Of a DNA stretch of 64,000 nucleotides, positions 34,906 to 44,609 are shown in pieces. Both the position numbers and the translations under genes were made by a program. How positions within the stretch are numbered: the stretch's first letter is position 1; the number at the start of each line of letters is the position of its first letter. This stretch comes from Forficula auricularia (Eukaryota > Arthropoda > Insecta > Dermaptera > Forficulidae): contig JALMQS010000912.1 in NCBI GenBank assembly GCA_024734495.1, positions 124,001-188,000 on the forward strand, given 5' to 3'. The notes beneath the pieces are model-generated. The model searched no databases. It saw nothing but the letters and a program-made list of their open reading frames with translations, and was not told where the DNA came from.

Positions 34906-35110
34906 GTGTAGGTTTTAGGTGAAACATGATATTAAATAAAATTGTCCAACTACAAAAAAATCGGTTGTCTGTAAAGTCGGTTTACTGACGATAGTTGAAC
35001 GTGACAACGTCATAAGAAAATACTGATGGAATGGTATTTTCTTATGACGTTGTCACGTTCAACTATCGTCAGTAAACCGACTTTACAGACAACCGATTTT
35101 TTCATAAAAT
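34906..35110. mobile_element. Perfect hairpin element with conserved tail
   Basis: Tail GTAGGTTTTAGGTGAAACAT at about 34909-34928. From 34967 to 35103 there is a hairpin: arms of about 65 bases with essentially no mismatches, starting AATCGGTTGTCTGTAAAGTC, around the 10-base centre TGATGGAATG. There is no open frame. Confidence 0.85.
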
Positions 35111-35449
35111 TCTTCGTTCAGAAAATCATTTTAAATTTACAAAATACTTGAATAAAATTTATTGTTTAAATTTCTACTCGACTGTTAAAATTTAATTTTT
35201 GATTTTATTATTTTATAATAATAAATTTTGTATTGACATTATTTCTTTCAGCAAGTAAACTGAATAAAAGTTGTTGTTCAATTAGTTACTTAATTATTTT
35301 TGCAAATTTAATTGTAATTTGTTGTAAAAAAGTAATAATTTTGAATAATTTATTATAAGAATAAACTGTGATTAAATTATTGTTCATAAATCTTAAATTT
35401 AAAATTTAAAATTTGGAAACATCATTAAAATTTTTGTAACTGTAGCTTT

Positions 35450-35600
35450 TAAAAAGCCCGCCTCAATCTTTGTCGCTCGTTCCGCGCTCTCGCTTGCACT
35501 TCAAGCCTTAAATGGAACGCCTCAGAGCGAGGTAACGCCACATGAGTCATGTTTTTTCGTGCGTGCAGCTGGCTCCATCGAATTATAAGACGTTGTCACG
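35450..35600. other. GC-richer island, unknown
   Basis: Contains CGCTCGTTCCGCGCTCTCGC, GAGCGAGGTAACGCC, an ATGAGTCATG palindrome and GACGTTGTCACGTC, the last shared with the hairpin at 34967-35103. This suggests both belong to one larger repeat. No coding frame. Confidence 0.4.
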
Positions 35601-35664
35601 TCAAAAACAACAACAAGAAAAGTGGAATTTACTATAAAAGCTAACTATATTAAAAAAGAGTTTT

Positions 35665-35815
35665 TAAGGAATTTGGTGTTGGTACTTGGTGAAACATTTG
35701 TTAAAATTATTGGATCAAATATACTTGGTAGGTTTCACATTAAGATATAAAAATAAAACGAATTTTATATCTTAATGTGAAACCTACCAAGTATTTTTTT
35801 ATCCAATAATTTAAA
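35665..35815. mobile_element. Hairpin element with conserved tail (second)
   Basis: Tail GGTGTTGGTACTTGGTGAAA at about 35671, then a hairpin 35693-35815 with arms of about 48 bases (ACTTGGTAGGTTTCACATTA and inverse) around ATAAAACGAA. The hairpin sequence differs from that at 34967. Confidence 0.8.
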
Positions 35816-36059
35816 AAAGAGTCGTTATTTCTTTCGGGTGCCAGAATTGTGGGGTTGAGGCTTCAAAAAATAGATGTATCAATATAACTTCAAGACCATT
35901 TGTATAAAATTTCGTATACCCTATAAGACTTTTTAAAAATTAATGACTCGCTGTGTGACCCAAGGAAGAGATGGGGGGGGGGGGGGGCGTTCAAAAATAA
36001 TTTAAAATAATAAAATTCTCAAACAAAATCGAAGAAACTGATATTTATATTAGAAGATT

Positions 36060-36215
36060 TTCATTTTTAAAGAGATATGATAAATTGCTAATGGGCTCAA
36101 AATTCAGAGGGGAAAGGGGGAGTTCTTTCGTAAATGATTATAACTAATTTATTAAATACAAAAGAGGGGGCAGATTGTATGGTAAAGTCACGTGTATGGC
36201 CTTATCAGTTAATTT
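36060..36215 (-). repeat. G-family terminal fragment
   Basis: Minus-strand left end of G: AGATTGTATGGTAAAGTCAC followed by GTGTATGGCCTTATCAGTTA. Confidence 0.5.
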
Positions 36216-36671
36216 CTTTTTACATTCTAATTTTGAATGGATGTCTGAATAGTTTCCTTAGTAGGTATAAAATTAAAAAAATAAGCCGGCCAAGTACAAG
36301 TCAGACTTTCATACTGAGGGTTTGCTAGCTAATTTATATTTATATATTACTAATTGAATGACCCGTTGTTCCTTGAATTCAATACTTCCGGTTCCCCCAG
36401 GCAGCAGAAAAATGATAACTTATCTTCAAAAATACTTGTGATATCAAATTTGTTTCATTTGTCGGTCATAAGTAGAGAATGAAATAATTTTGAGAATTTT
36501 TTCAGAATTTTAATTTAAATATTTGTGGTACAAAAATCGTCAATTTTTAGCTCTCTCTCTCTCTCTCACACAAGGTCATTTTAAAGTAGAATAAATTAAA
36601 GATAATTAACACGAATTCTATACTTAAAGAGATCTTTACAGTAATACATTATGCCCTATGATAAAAAAAAT

Positions 36672-37372
36672 AAGTTGACGTGTTCTGATGTGGCCATCCA
36701 CTTGACTTTACCATACAATCTGGCCTCTCACTTATATTTAATATTTAATAAAATTATTTATAATTATGTAGGGGGGTTAGTTTTTGCATTTTTAGATTAA
36801 TATGTGCCCACTGATTATGTATACAAAATTTGGTTTAGTTTGGTACAAGAGCCTATATCTTCATTTTTTGACCTTACAACCACCTCCCCGCCCCCACCAA
36901 TTTTGGGCGGTTAGTTTTTGCATTTTTAGGCTTCTAAGGTCGCACTGATTATGTATACAAAATTAGGTTGAGTTTGCTCAAATGGCCTAGATTTTTAATT
37001 TTTAACCCCCCCCCCCCCCCCACTCCCCTTAATTTTGGGTCGAGATGCATCAAAATCTAATCAGCTCTTAATCTCAATGGACAAAAACTACGTGTGAAAT
37101 TTGGTTTTTGAGTTAGCTCGTCCACAAAAATTTGGTAACGCACGGACTAACTAACAGACATTTTGACAAAACAATTATTATCTCGAAAAATATAATTTTT
37201 TCAATGTTCACTTATTAGAGCTTTTTTGTAGAGCGAAATGCCATGGTTTGGCTCAATTTTTTTAATCAAAATAGTTTCAGCCGTTTTTGAGAAATTTCGA
37301 AAAAAAGAAGGAAAAAAAACACTTTTTTCATGCACGATTACAAAACTTGACTATACCCTGTATGGTAAAGTA
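36672..37372 (+). repeat. G-family repeat (copy 5)
   Basis: Complete copy: ACTTTACCATACA at 36714-36726 and TGTATGGTAAAGT at 37359-37371 form a 13-bp inverted pair. The left extends to TAAGTTGACGTGTTCTGATG. It has two TTTTGCATTTTTAG modules and a C run of about 15. Confidence 0.8.
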
Positions 37373-37529
37373 ATATATTAATATATATTTTTGATCCCAT
37401 AAAAAATTCGATCCGCCCTATAATAATTAATTGATTTTGAAGGAAATGAATACATAAAACTTTAAATTTCAATGTTTGTTAGTAATATATAGTACATAGT
37501 TTATTACGAGCTACAATGCCCTGACATAC

Positions 37530-38395
37530 GGACTGACATAACATTTCAATTAACAAATTCGTACGATGACTAATAAAACAACAACTGACTTTATTCATCA
37601 AAAGAGTCTCTTTCAAGAGTGATCCATTCATTCCAACGCTTCTCTAACATTGCGATTCCTTTTTTGTAGAACTATTTATCTTTGGCTTTTGAAATAGGTT
37701 TCAGTCACTTCTTCAGGAGCCAAATCTCTTTCCCTGGAGCATTCTTTTTAGTTCTAGCCAAGTGTGGGTCAGAAGAGGATCTTCCACACTGCTGTAATCT
37801 GGTTTAATGAACTCCCTGAAGGTTTGGAAGATGTATGAACTCAGAGTTATTTTAATGAAGATGCAAGTGCTATTTATTTAGCTAAAGATTATGATTGCAC
37901 AGATGTATGATATTTGTTATGCCTGTTGTAGATTCTTTGTGATCTTTTTGGGTTGAAAAAAAAAATTTAAAAAAAGAAACAGGTAGTAGTTGCTGGGAGA
38001 CAGATCTGGAAAATACAGTGAATAGGAAAGCAATTAAGCATTGTTGCGATCGACTTGTGCCACGGTCTTGGTGAAAGAGCACTCTTTTCTTCTGCATTTG
38101 GGGTCGTGTTTTTTCAATTTCTTCCTTCAATCGCACCTGTTGATGGTTCTTCCTTTCTCAAGTTAATCGATGAATAAAATACAGTGCGCATCCCAGAATA
38201 CCGGGACCAAAGCCTTAACAGCTGACATTTGTGCTTTTGATCGCTTTGGGCGGTTTTCACGGGTTTCCGTCCACTCAGCTGACTGCCGATTTGACTCTGG
38301 AGTATGGTGATGCATCCATGTTTCATCCAACTGGGTGAAAAAGTCCTTTTTATTGCGCTGAAACAGCTCAAAAAGCGCTCTGAACCGTCGACGCG
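37530..38395 (-). pseudogene. mariner transposase fossil, minus strand
   Basis: Read on the minus strand in shifting frames: DETWMHHHTPESNRQSAEWT (first catalytic Asp region) near 38290-38350, then ALVPVFWDAHCILFID, RLKEEIEKTRPQMQKKRVLF, then HQD, YFPDLSPSNYYLF, and near 37620 a decayed C-terminal MLEKRWNEWITLE. The order is that of a mariner DD34D transposase, but there are several frameshifts and stops, part between the second and third Asp is altered, and the third Asp position is Asn (SPSN). Terminal repeats were not found. Confidence 0.8.
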
Positions 38396-38591
38396 TATTT
38401 GTTTTACAAGCCGATATTCTAGCGATACTAACTAATAGGACTCGAATATTTTTAGTGTTTTGGTTTTAAGTTTAAAGTGATTAATTAGTAGATTAATTAA
38501 GTAAATATTCTTCTTTCCAAATATATTGAGTACTGAAGTGAGAAGGAGACAATAAAAGAATGTGTCTTCTGCTAGAAAAATAAATTTTTAA

Positions 38592-38652
38592 TTTATTTAT
38601 AACGAGACTCTAGTTTCGAGGGCTTTGCTTTCTTCATCAGTCTATTACAATT
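38592..38652 (-). ncRNA. Hammerhead-ribozyme-like core, minus strand
   Basis: The minus strand reads CTGATGA (38640-38634), one A, stem II GAAAGC-AAA-GCCCTC (two A-C mismatches), GAAAC, loop TAGA, GTC (ending 38606), then TCGTTAT for stem I. The order CTGATGA-helix II-GAAA-helix III-GTC is that of a type I hammerhead. The extra A before helix II departs from the consensus. Confidence 0.5.
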
Positions 38653-38664
38653 AATTACTGTGAA

Positions 38665-38725
38665 TCAATTCTAATAGACTGATGAAGAGTGTAAAGCCCT
38701 CGAAAGTATAGTCACGTTATAAATA
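38665..38725 (+). ncRNA. Hammerhead-ribozyme-like core, plus strand
   Basis: CTGATGA at 38679-38685, A, GAG...CTC helix, GAAAG, loop TATA, GTC ending 38713. The C of the helix III base pair is changed to G, so this copy is probably weakened. Confidence 0.45.
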
Positions 38726-39585
38726 AATTAAAAATTTATTTTTCCAGCAGTAGAAACACTCTTTTATTGTCTCTTTCAATTTATAAAAATTCTGCTCCTC
38801 TCGGCAAAAAAGAAACTTTCAATTTAATGAATTGAGAGATCAAATTAATCACTCAGATAAAAATTAATGGAAAAAGAATAAAATTTAATGTTTTTTTTTT
38901 TTACCTTGTAAACTTTGGCTAACAACTTTCTTTAAGACATTTTTAGCATTAAAAGTTAAAAAAATATTTTAATTAACCTTATGGGGTTTTTATACAAATA
39001 AGGGGATAGTTAACATTTATATAAGTAAAATAAATAAATAAATAAAACAATACCCGCCATGTAATAACTGTTTGTTCTTGAATTAGATAACGAATTGTGT
39101 CAATATTTTCTTGCTCTATTAAGCCGTAATTTATAGCGGAGCACAAGAATAGTATAATAAAAAAAAATTCGGTCAAGTGCAAGTGAAATTCGAGGGTTCC
39201 GGATCAAATATACTACAGAGAAGTACCACTATAGGGGGTCCCTCCCTTCAAAATTATATAGTTGTCTCTGCATATAAATGTAAATCCCACGAAATATAAT
39301 ATATTTTTTTTTTCAAATCTTATAACTTTTATTCCAATATTTTTAATTGATTAAATACCAGTGGTGGTTGTCGACTTTTCAACCAGAGGATGCTGTCCAA
39401 AAAAGTACCCTTAATTTTTAATCTTCGCTTTTTTTTGCAAATTTCATTGAATACGGCATCATATTAGTTATTTTTCAAATTTAACATTAGATTTTTATGA
39501 CACGGTATGAAAATACTCTAAATGTTTGAAATTTTAGGGATGCGTCTCATCCACAGCATCCATGGACCGCATGGCACTTCCTAGA

Positions 39586-39980
39586 TCTTATTATAAAAAT
39601 TAATATGTGTCTATCTGTGTGTGTGTGTGTGTGTGTGTTCGTCATTTGCGTTCGGGTATCGTTCATCCGATTGAGTTGCATCTTTGTACAGTAGTTATTG
39701 TTGGCATTTGCGTCAAGGTTTGTGAAATGGATCCAAAACGTACGTACAATAGGGGGGCTCAAAAAATGAAAATCTAGGCCTTTGGAAAACAATTTATAAT
39801 TACATTTTTCTCAATTTTCTTTTAATAATTAATTGGATTTTTAATTATAAATCCCACTATTATTTCACTACAAAAATTATTATATATTAAAATTAGGGAA
39901 TTTAATTGATTAGATTACTGGTTCAATTAAGGCTCTATAAAGGGGAATATTTGCAGCCCCCATATTTCTTTTAAAATCTT
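39586..39980 (+). mobile_element. Hel-C family Helitron-like copy 1
   Basis: Starts TCTTATTATAAAAATTAATA, then a (GT)n and GTTCGTCATTTGCGTTCG. It is about 85-90% alike to 40023-40375 over its length. The 5' TC plus TATATAAAA form suggests a Helitron; the 3' end is not defined. Confidence 0.5.
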
Positions 39981-40022
39981 TTAACTTTTATTCCAATATT
40001 TTTATTTGATTAAATACCTAGA

Positions 40023-40380
40023 TCTTATATATAAAAATTAGTGTGTGTGTGTTCGTCTTTTGCGTTCGCGCATTGTTCATCTAATTGAGATGCAACTTTG
40101 TACAGTTATTGTTGGCACTTGGGTTTGTGACATAGTATCAACAATGTACAATAGGGGGGGGGGGGCTCAAAAAATGAAAATCTAGTACTTTCAAAAACAA
40201 TTTATAAATACATTTTTCTCAATTTCCTTTTAATAATTAATTGGGTTTTTAATTATAAATCCCACTATTATTTCACTACAAAAATTATTATATATTAAAA
40301 TTAGGGAATTTAATTAATTAGATTACTGGTTCAATTAAGGCTCTATAAAGGGGAATATTCGCAGCCGCCATATTTGATCC
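40023..40380 (+). mobile_element. Hel-C family Helitron-like copy 2
   Basis: Direct repeat of the previous copy, offset 437 bases; starts TCTTATATATAAAAATTAGT. The end at 40335-40390 (GCAGCCGCCATATTTGATCC) has an inverse near 41120-41160. Confidence 0.5.
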
Positions 40381-40669
40381 AAATTAACAGCTGGAATATG
40401 GCGTTGTAAATGTATTCAAAGTGCTTTAGTATATGTATAATATTTTTGATTATTATACGAAAAAATAAAAATACTCAACCAAATTTTAAATTATATTTCA
40501 ATCCATCTATAATTGTAATCACATTAGCTCCAGATCCAAATTTCGTACCTGTTTAAAAACTATAATCGATGTGACCTGAAAATTGATTTTAATTTTAACT
40601 GGCTCTCAGTTAAGTAAAGATAAAAAAATTTCAATATCCATACGATATTGACCCCATGAAAAATAATAT

Positions 40670-40730
40670 TTATAATTAAAAAAGACTGATGATGAAGGTC
40701 AAGTCTGAAACTATAGTCTCAAACAAATAG
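40670..40730 (+). ncRNA. Degenerate hammerhead-like module
   Basis: CTGATGATGAAGGTCAAGTC followed by TGAAACTATAGTCTC. Box I and the GAAAC-TATA-GTC core are intact, but helix II is poor. Confidence 0.35.
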
Positions 40731-40934
40731 ATAATATATATACAGATATATAATTTCGATATATATGAGTGTATGTTTATTTTCATCAAACAGAGGACAA
40801 CCTCTTTGTTTCTCTTTATATAATCGATGATGATGCACTAACACTGTAATAATGTTTATAATTCACAAACAGCACAATAATTATTAATTTTTAACAATAA
40901 TATTATATTAAATTGAAAATTTTTTGTGCCGAGA

Positions 40935-41065
40935 GTAGCAGAATTTTTATATGTATATTGAAGGAGACAATAAAAGGGTGTGTCTTCTGTTGAAATTATA
41001 TATAAAGTATATAAATCCAGCAGAAGACACACTCTTTTATTGACTCCTTCAATAATATTATAACA
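40935..41065. repeat. FB-3 foldback, core deleted
   Basis: The arms GAAGGAGACAATAAAAGGGT and inverse are present, but the centre is only TTATATATAAAGTATATAAAT; no ribozyme-like core remains. Confidence 0.75.
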
Positions 41066-41276
41066 ATATTAATTAGAACCACTATAGTACATACATGTGT
41101 AAACATGTAACTGGCAATCGAAATGGATCAAAGATGGCGGCTGCGAATATTATAGAGCTCTAAATCAATAAATTGTTAATTAAAAGAAACAATTAATTAG
41201 AGGTATTGAAGATGGAGTGGTAGAATTTAATGATGAATTGATGGAAAGGCTGCCCAATGATAAAGAAAACCACTAA

Positions 41277-41345
41277 TCTTATATATAAAAATTAATGTGT
41301 ATTTTTGTGTGTCTGTGTTCGTCTTTTATGAATAGATTTGGCGGG
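41277..41345 (+). mobile_element. Hel-C 5' end
   Basis: TCTTATATATAAAAATTAAT and GTGTTCGTCTTTT, then divergent. A truncated copy. Confidence 0.4.
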
Positions 41346-41740
41346 CGTCGGCGTCGCATATAGTTATTAATAAATAAAAATAATAATACAAAATTTGAGC
41401 TTGCTCCGAAAAAATTTCATAGGCACTTGCCTGATATACTCTAATATATATATTTATACAGAGATATAATTTTTTTGTTTGATACGAGAATATTTTCAAG
41501 GAGATTTTTAAATCAATAGGTTGGCTAGCTAGCAAAGTGGGACAGTGCGAGCTCATATGGCGCGACTGAGGCGTTTTACTTTTATGTTAAGTAGATTTTT
41601 TCATATGTCATCCAAATTGATTATTTCACACGAGGTAAAACAATTTTTTCCAAAGTGCTCTCAGTAAGTTTTATTTTCATAAATTGTTACTAATTTTTAA
41701 ACCTAAGGGTTGCAAAGTTATAGGGGTTATTATTTATTGT

Positions 41741-41885
41741 CATTCATACATTAATTCCTGTGAATCAATTGTAATAGACTGATGAAGAGGGCAAAGCTCT
41801 CGAAACTATAGTCTCGTTTTAAATAGATTAAAAATTTATAATTCTAGCAGAAGACACACTCTTTTATTGTCTCCTTCAATCTATC
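41741..41885 (+). repeat. FB-3 element, right half
   Basis: Matches the right half of 38535-38815 (from CATTCATACATTAATTCCTG through the core to AGAAGACACACTCTTTTATT). The left arm is absent. Confidence 0.75.
41767..41825 (+). ncRNA. Best hammerhead-ribozyme-like core
   Basis: CTGATGA 41779-41785; A 41786; helix II GAGGGC (41787-41792), loop AAA, GCTCTC (41796-41801), six contiguous pairs; GAAA 41802-41805; helix III A-U and C-G closed by TATA; GTC 41811-41813, predicted cleavage after C 41813. Helix I is short: AGA/TCG-side pairs with an internal mismatch, then AA/TT. Hammerheads with minimal helix III are known from Penelope-like retroelements. The extra A at 41786 is the main departure. 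Confidence 0.6.
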
Positions 41886-42439
41886 TATATACTATTAAAA
41901 AATTCTAACAAATGTGAAATGTCATGAAGTTTCTTTTAAGAAAAACAAAAAAAAACAGTCACGTAAAGGTCCTACCGAGCATGCTTCCTTCTTGGCAGCC
42001 TACTATTTAGTCCTAAGTCAGTCTATCGACATTCTTTTTCCCTTGTGGACATCATTAGAATATTCTCTGGTGTCTAGCAAGGCAATCAAATAATTGGTCT
42101 AGGCTATATTGAGATGCTCATAATCCAATTCAAGCCAGAGCTATTGTTCACAATAATTTTTATAATTTAATTAGATGAGGTCTCATGAGGCTGTGAGAAC
42201 GGAAGCGGGTCTATTTTTGGAAAGGCTTTTAAGTTAAGATCACGAGTGTAAATAATAGTAAAATGCCCCCCCACCCTTGGAGACTGCGGGTTAAGAGTTC
42301 ATCGGTTCATTGAAGGATATATTTGGCATGGAAATTATAAATTTAAAGAGCTTGATTTACTATTTTGATAGTGAGTTACTACAACTACTACTACTATACT
42401 CACTGAGGATCATTACTGTTAATCGTATCCATATTTATA

Positions 42440-43052
42440 ATACACTGTGGTGCAAAAAAAGATTGATTGGGTGTGAAAAGAGGGCCTGTCGCTGGTCTCC
42501 TTGACATCAACCCAAATTCCAAGAGACGTCTTCTGATAGTCCAAACACAAAGGGCCGGTTGTATGTCGCAAAGTAAATGCCTTTTACCACTAACCAAGGG
42601 TAGATGGTAAATGGAGGGGCTGGGATGGCCAATCAGATGACAGGAACTTTCAGTGCCTGTCATCTGATTGGCCATCCCAATTTCTCCATTTACCATCTAT
42701 CCTTGGTTAGTGGTAAAAAACATTTACTTTGCGACATACAACCGGCCCTTAGGGGTTGACTTGTCGAGTTTGTAGAAGGCGCTGTTGAATTGGAGCTGCT
42801 GCTGTACAATGCCGATCCCTCAATATCTCCAATAGTAGTAGTAGTAGGTCATCTCTCTCATTTGAAGCTCTAATTCGACCAGATCCCGGTCTCCTGACTT
42901 AAGAGTTTGTTTCTCTATATCGTTTTATCCACAGAGCTCTGTGGATACTTCCAACCGATGCTTTAAATCGTTGAGCAACATACCTACAGATACGATCTTC
43001 CATCATTTATTCGAGCTACAGCTTGAGCTACTTCCTCGGTCTTTAGGGACAT
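42440..43052 (-). pseudogene. Tc1-like transposase, N-terminal part, interrupted
   Basis: On the minus strand from about 43052: MSLKTEEVAQAVARINDGRS (first HTH), then RYRETNS, VRRPGSGRIRASNERDD, LLLEILRDRHCTAAA, QQRLLQTRQVNP; after an inserted palindrome it resumes with TIRRRLLEFGLMSRRPATGP and LFTPNQ. This is the paired HTH DNA-binding region of a Tc1 transposase, including the GRPR-like hook. There are frameshifts and stops, no DDE catalytic domain remains, and the MITE at 42551-42749 splits it. Confidence 0.78.
42551..42749. mobile_element. Hairpin MITE with AGGGCCGGTTGTA ends
   Basis: Ends AGGGCCGGTTGTATGTCGC and inverse; arms of about 95 bases with a few mismatches, almost no loop (TTTC near 42648). 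It is inserted in the Tc1 fossil. A clear target duplication is not seen. Confidence 0.85.
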
Positions 43053-43154
43053 TATGCTTGGACAATATTTCAAATGAAATTAAATTAAAAGATGAGATAT
43101 TCAAATCGAACTGATAAACATTAAAATATTCAATTTAATTCGATATTAGACGAT

Positions 43155-43270
43155 AATAATTTAATACAAGATCAGATTTCAAACCTGAAAATTTATGCTA
43201 GTTTAAATAAATGTAATTTTAAGGGGTTTAAATTAAAGTAATATATACATTGTTTTCACTCTAAAAATTG
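43155..43270 (+). repeat. Direct repeat partner of 43465-43580
   Basis: About 115 bases (AATACAAGATCAGATTTCAA ... TTGTTTTCACTCTAAAAAT) repeated almost identically inside the following MITE. Confidence 0.85.
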
Positions 43271-43826
43271 AGTTACATAGTGAGCCTCTGAGGAAGTCGA
43301 AAAATAACCGACGAAACGTCCGATTCATTAAAAGCAAAACTCCGTTTTTAATTTTAATTTTCCAGTTTCCTACGATTCCAAATAACTACACTGAAGTGCA
43401 AAAAAGTGGAACACTTAGAAAAATTTAGTTTTTTTCAAATAATTTTCAGAAAAAATATATTTGATTTAATCATTTAATACAAGATCAGATTTCAAACCTG
43501 AAAATTTATGCTAGTTTAAATAAATGTAATTTTAAAGGGTTTAAATTAAAGTAATATATACATTGTTTTCACTCTAAAAATGTTAAAGAAAATTTGTACA
43601 ATCACAGAATGTATTAAAAGTTTAAATCAATTATGTTTTTTCTGAAAATTATTTGAAAAAAACTAAATTTTTCTAAGTGTTCCACTTTTTTGCACTTCAG
43701 TGTAGTTATTTGGAATCGTAGGAAACTGGAAAATTAAAATTAAAACGGAGTTTTGCTTTTAATGAATCGGACGTTTCGTCGATTATTTTTCGACTTCCTC
43801 AGAGGCTCACGATGTAACTCAATTGA
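43265..43826. repeat. Foldback with ribozyme-like module, centre occupied by a MITE
   Basis: Arms 43265-43387 and 43705-43826 are inverse copies. The left arm, plus strand, has CTGAGGAAGTCG ... CGACGAAACGTCC at about 43294-43322; the right arm has its inverse. The centre is the Tc1-type MITE. Confidence 0.75.
43389..43702. mobile_element. Tc1/mariner-type MITE, 314 bp
   Basis: Inverted termini CACTGAAGTGCAAAAAAGTG with TA on each side (43387-43388, 43703-43704). The TIR extends about 70 bases. The interior contains a copy of 43155-43270. Confidence 0.88.
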
Positions 43827-43878
43827 CCATTATTGATCTAACTAAGAGAAATAACATTGTTAAGACCTGTAAATTTTA

Positions 43879-44430
43879 TTTTTACTTTATCCAATGCAAA
43901 GCATGGGTAAAGTATTGTAATCGCTCTCGGGGCAAGCGTGCTTCAAAGGGTCCTCAGGTAAAGACTATGGAACCCATGGACTCAATTAAAGTCACAAATT
44001 GTAGTATTCAATTAGGTTGAATATTAGCACGTGACGTTTTTGCCAAAAATTACATGGGGTCTCGTCGAGAGGCCAAAAAGTGCGATTTTTTCATTTAGTG
44101 CGTGCGGATGTATGTATGTATGTATGGATGGATGGATGTATGTATGTTATCGCTTTTTTGGCCCACGATTTTTCCACACCGTTGCACCGATTGAAATGAA
44201 ATTGAAAACCTACAATTAGTTTAACAAAATGAAGCGCTGATTAGTTTTTGGTACATATCGGTCCACAAACATTAGTACTTTATTTCAGTACTTTTTTAGT
44301 TTTTTCTAAATATCTTGAAAATGACTTAACCAATTTTGATGAAATTTAATATCCTAATTAAGTACCTTGGGGACCACAAAAAAGGTTAAATAAAGTTTTT
44401 AGTAAAATTATATTTTAAAGTACTTTACTC
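43879..44430 (+). mobile_element. Element X, left part of a split copy
   Basis: Matches 24212-24763 from TTTTTACTTTATCCAATGC to AAAGTACTTTACTC. The remaining 60 bases of X are found at 52256-52320, so this copy was opened by the insertion of everything between. Confidence 0.8.
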
Positions 44431-44609
44431 TAGAGTAAGATGGTACTTTTTTAATTTTTTTAATTCTTTAAAATTTATTCATTTGAAAGTTTTAATATAG
44501 CTCATTTAGCCTTGCTTAAGTAAGAATGGATAGGCTTCTCTCTGTGAAATGCTAAAAATTTGGGAGGAATTTTTATGAGTAACCATAGCAACAGCGTTGT
44601 TTTCTTATC

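Larger units (their letters stand above)
38535..38815. repeat. FB-3 foldback with a hammerhead-like core in each arm
   Basis: Palindrome with outer motifs GTGTCTTCTGCTAG / CCAGCAGTAGAAACAC, inner arms TTTTTAATTTATTTATAACG and inverse, and a short centre (ATTAATTACTGTGAATC) around 38655. Each arm has one ribozyme-like core (annotated separately). An adjacent TTTATAAAAATTCTGCTCCT continues to 38815. Confidence 0.85.

Noticed and set aside
36951..37025. Long C runs as a regulatory or structural element
   Set aside because: Homopolymer expansions found at the same place in every G copy; length is probably also affected by sequencing error.
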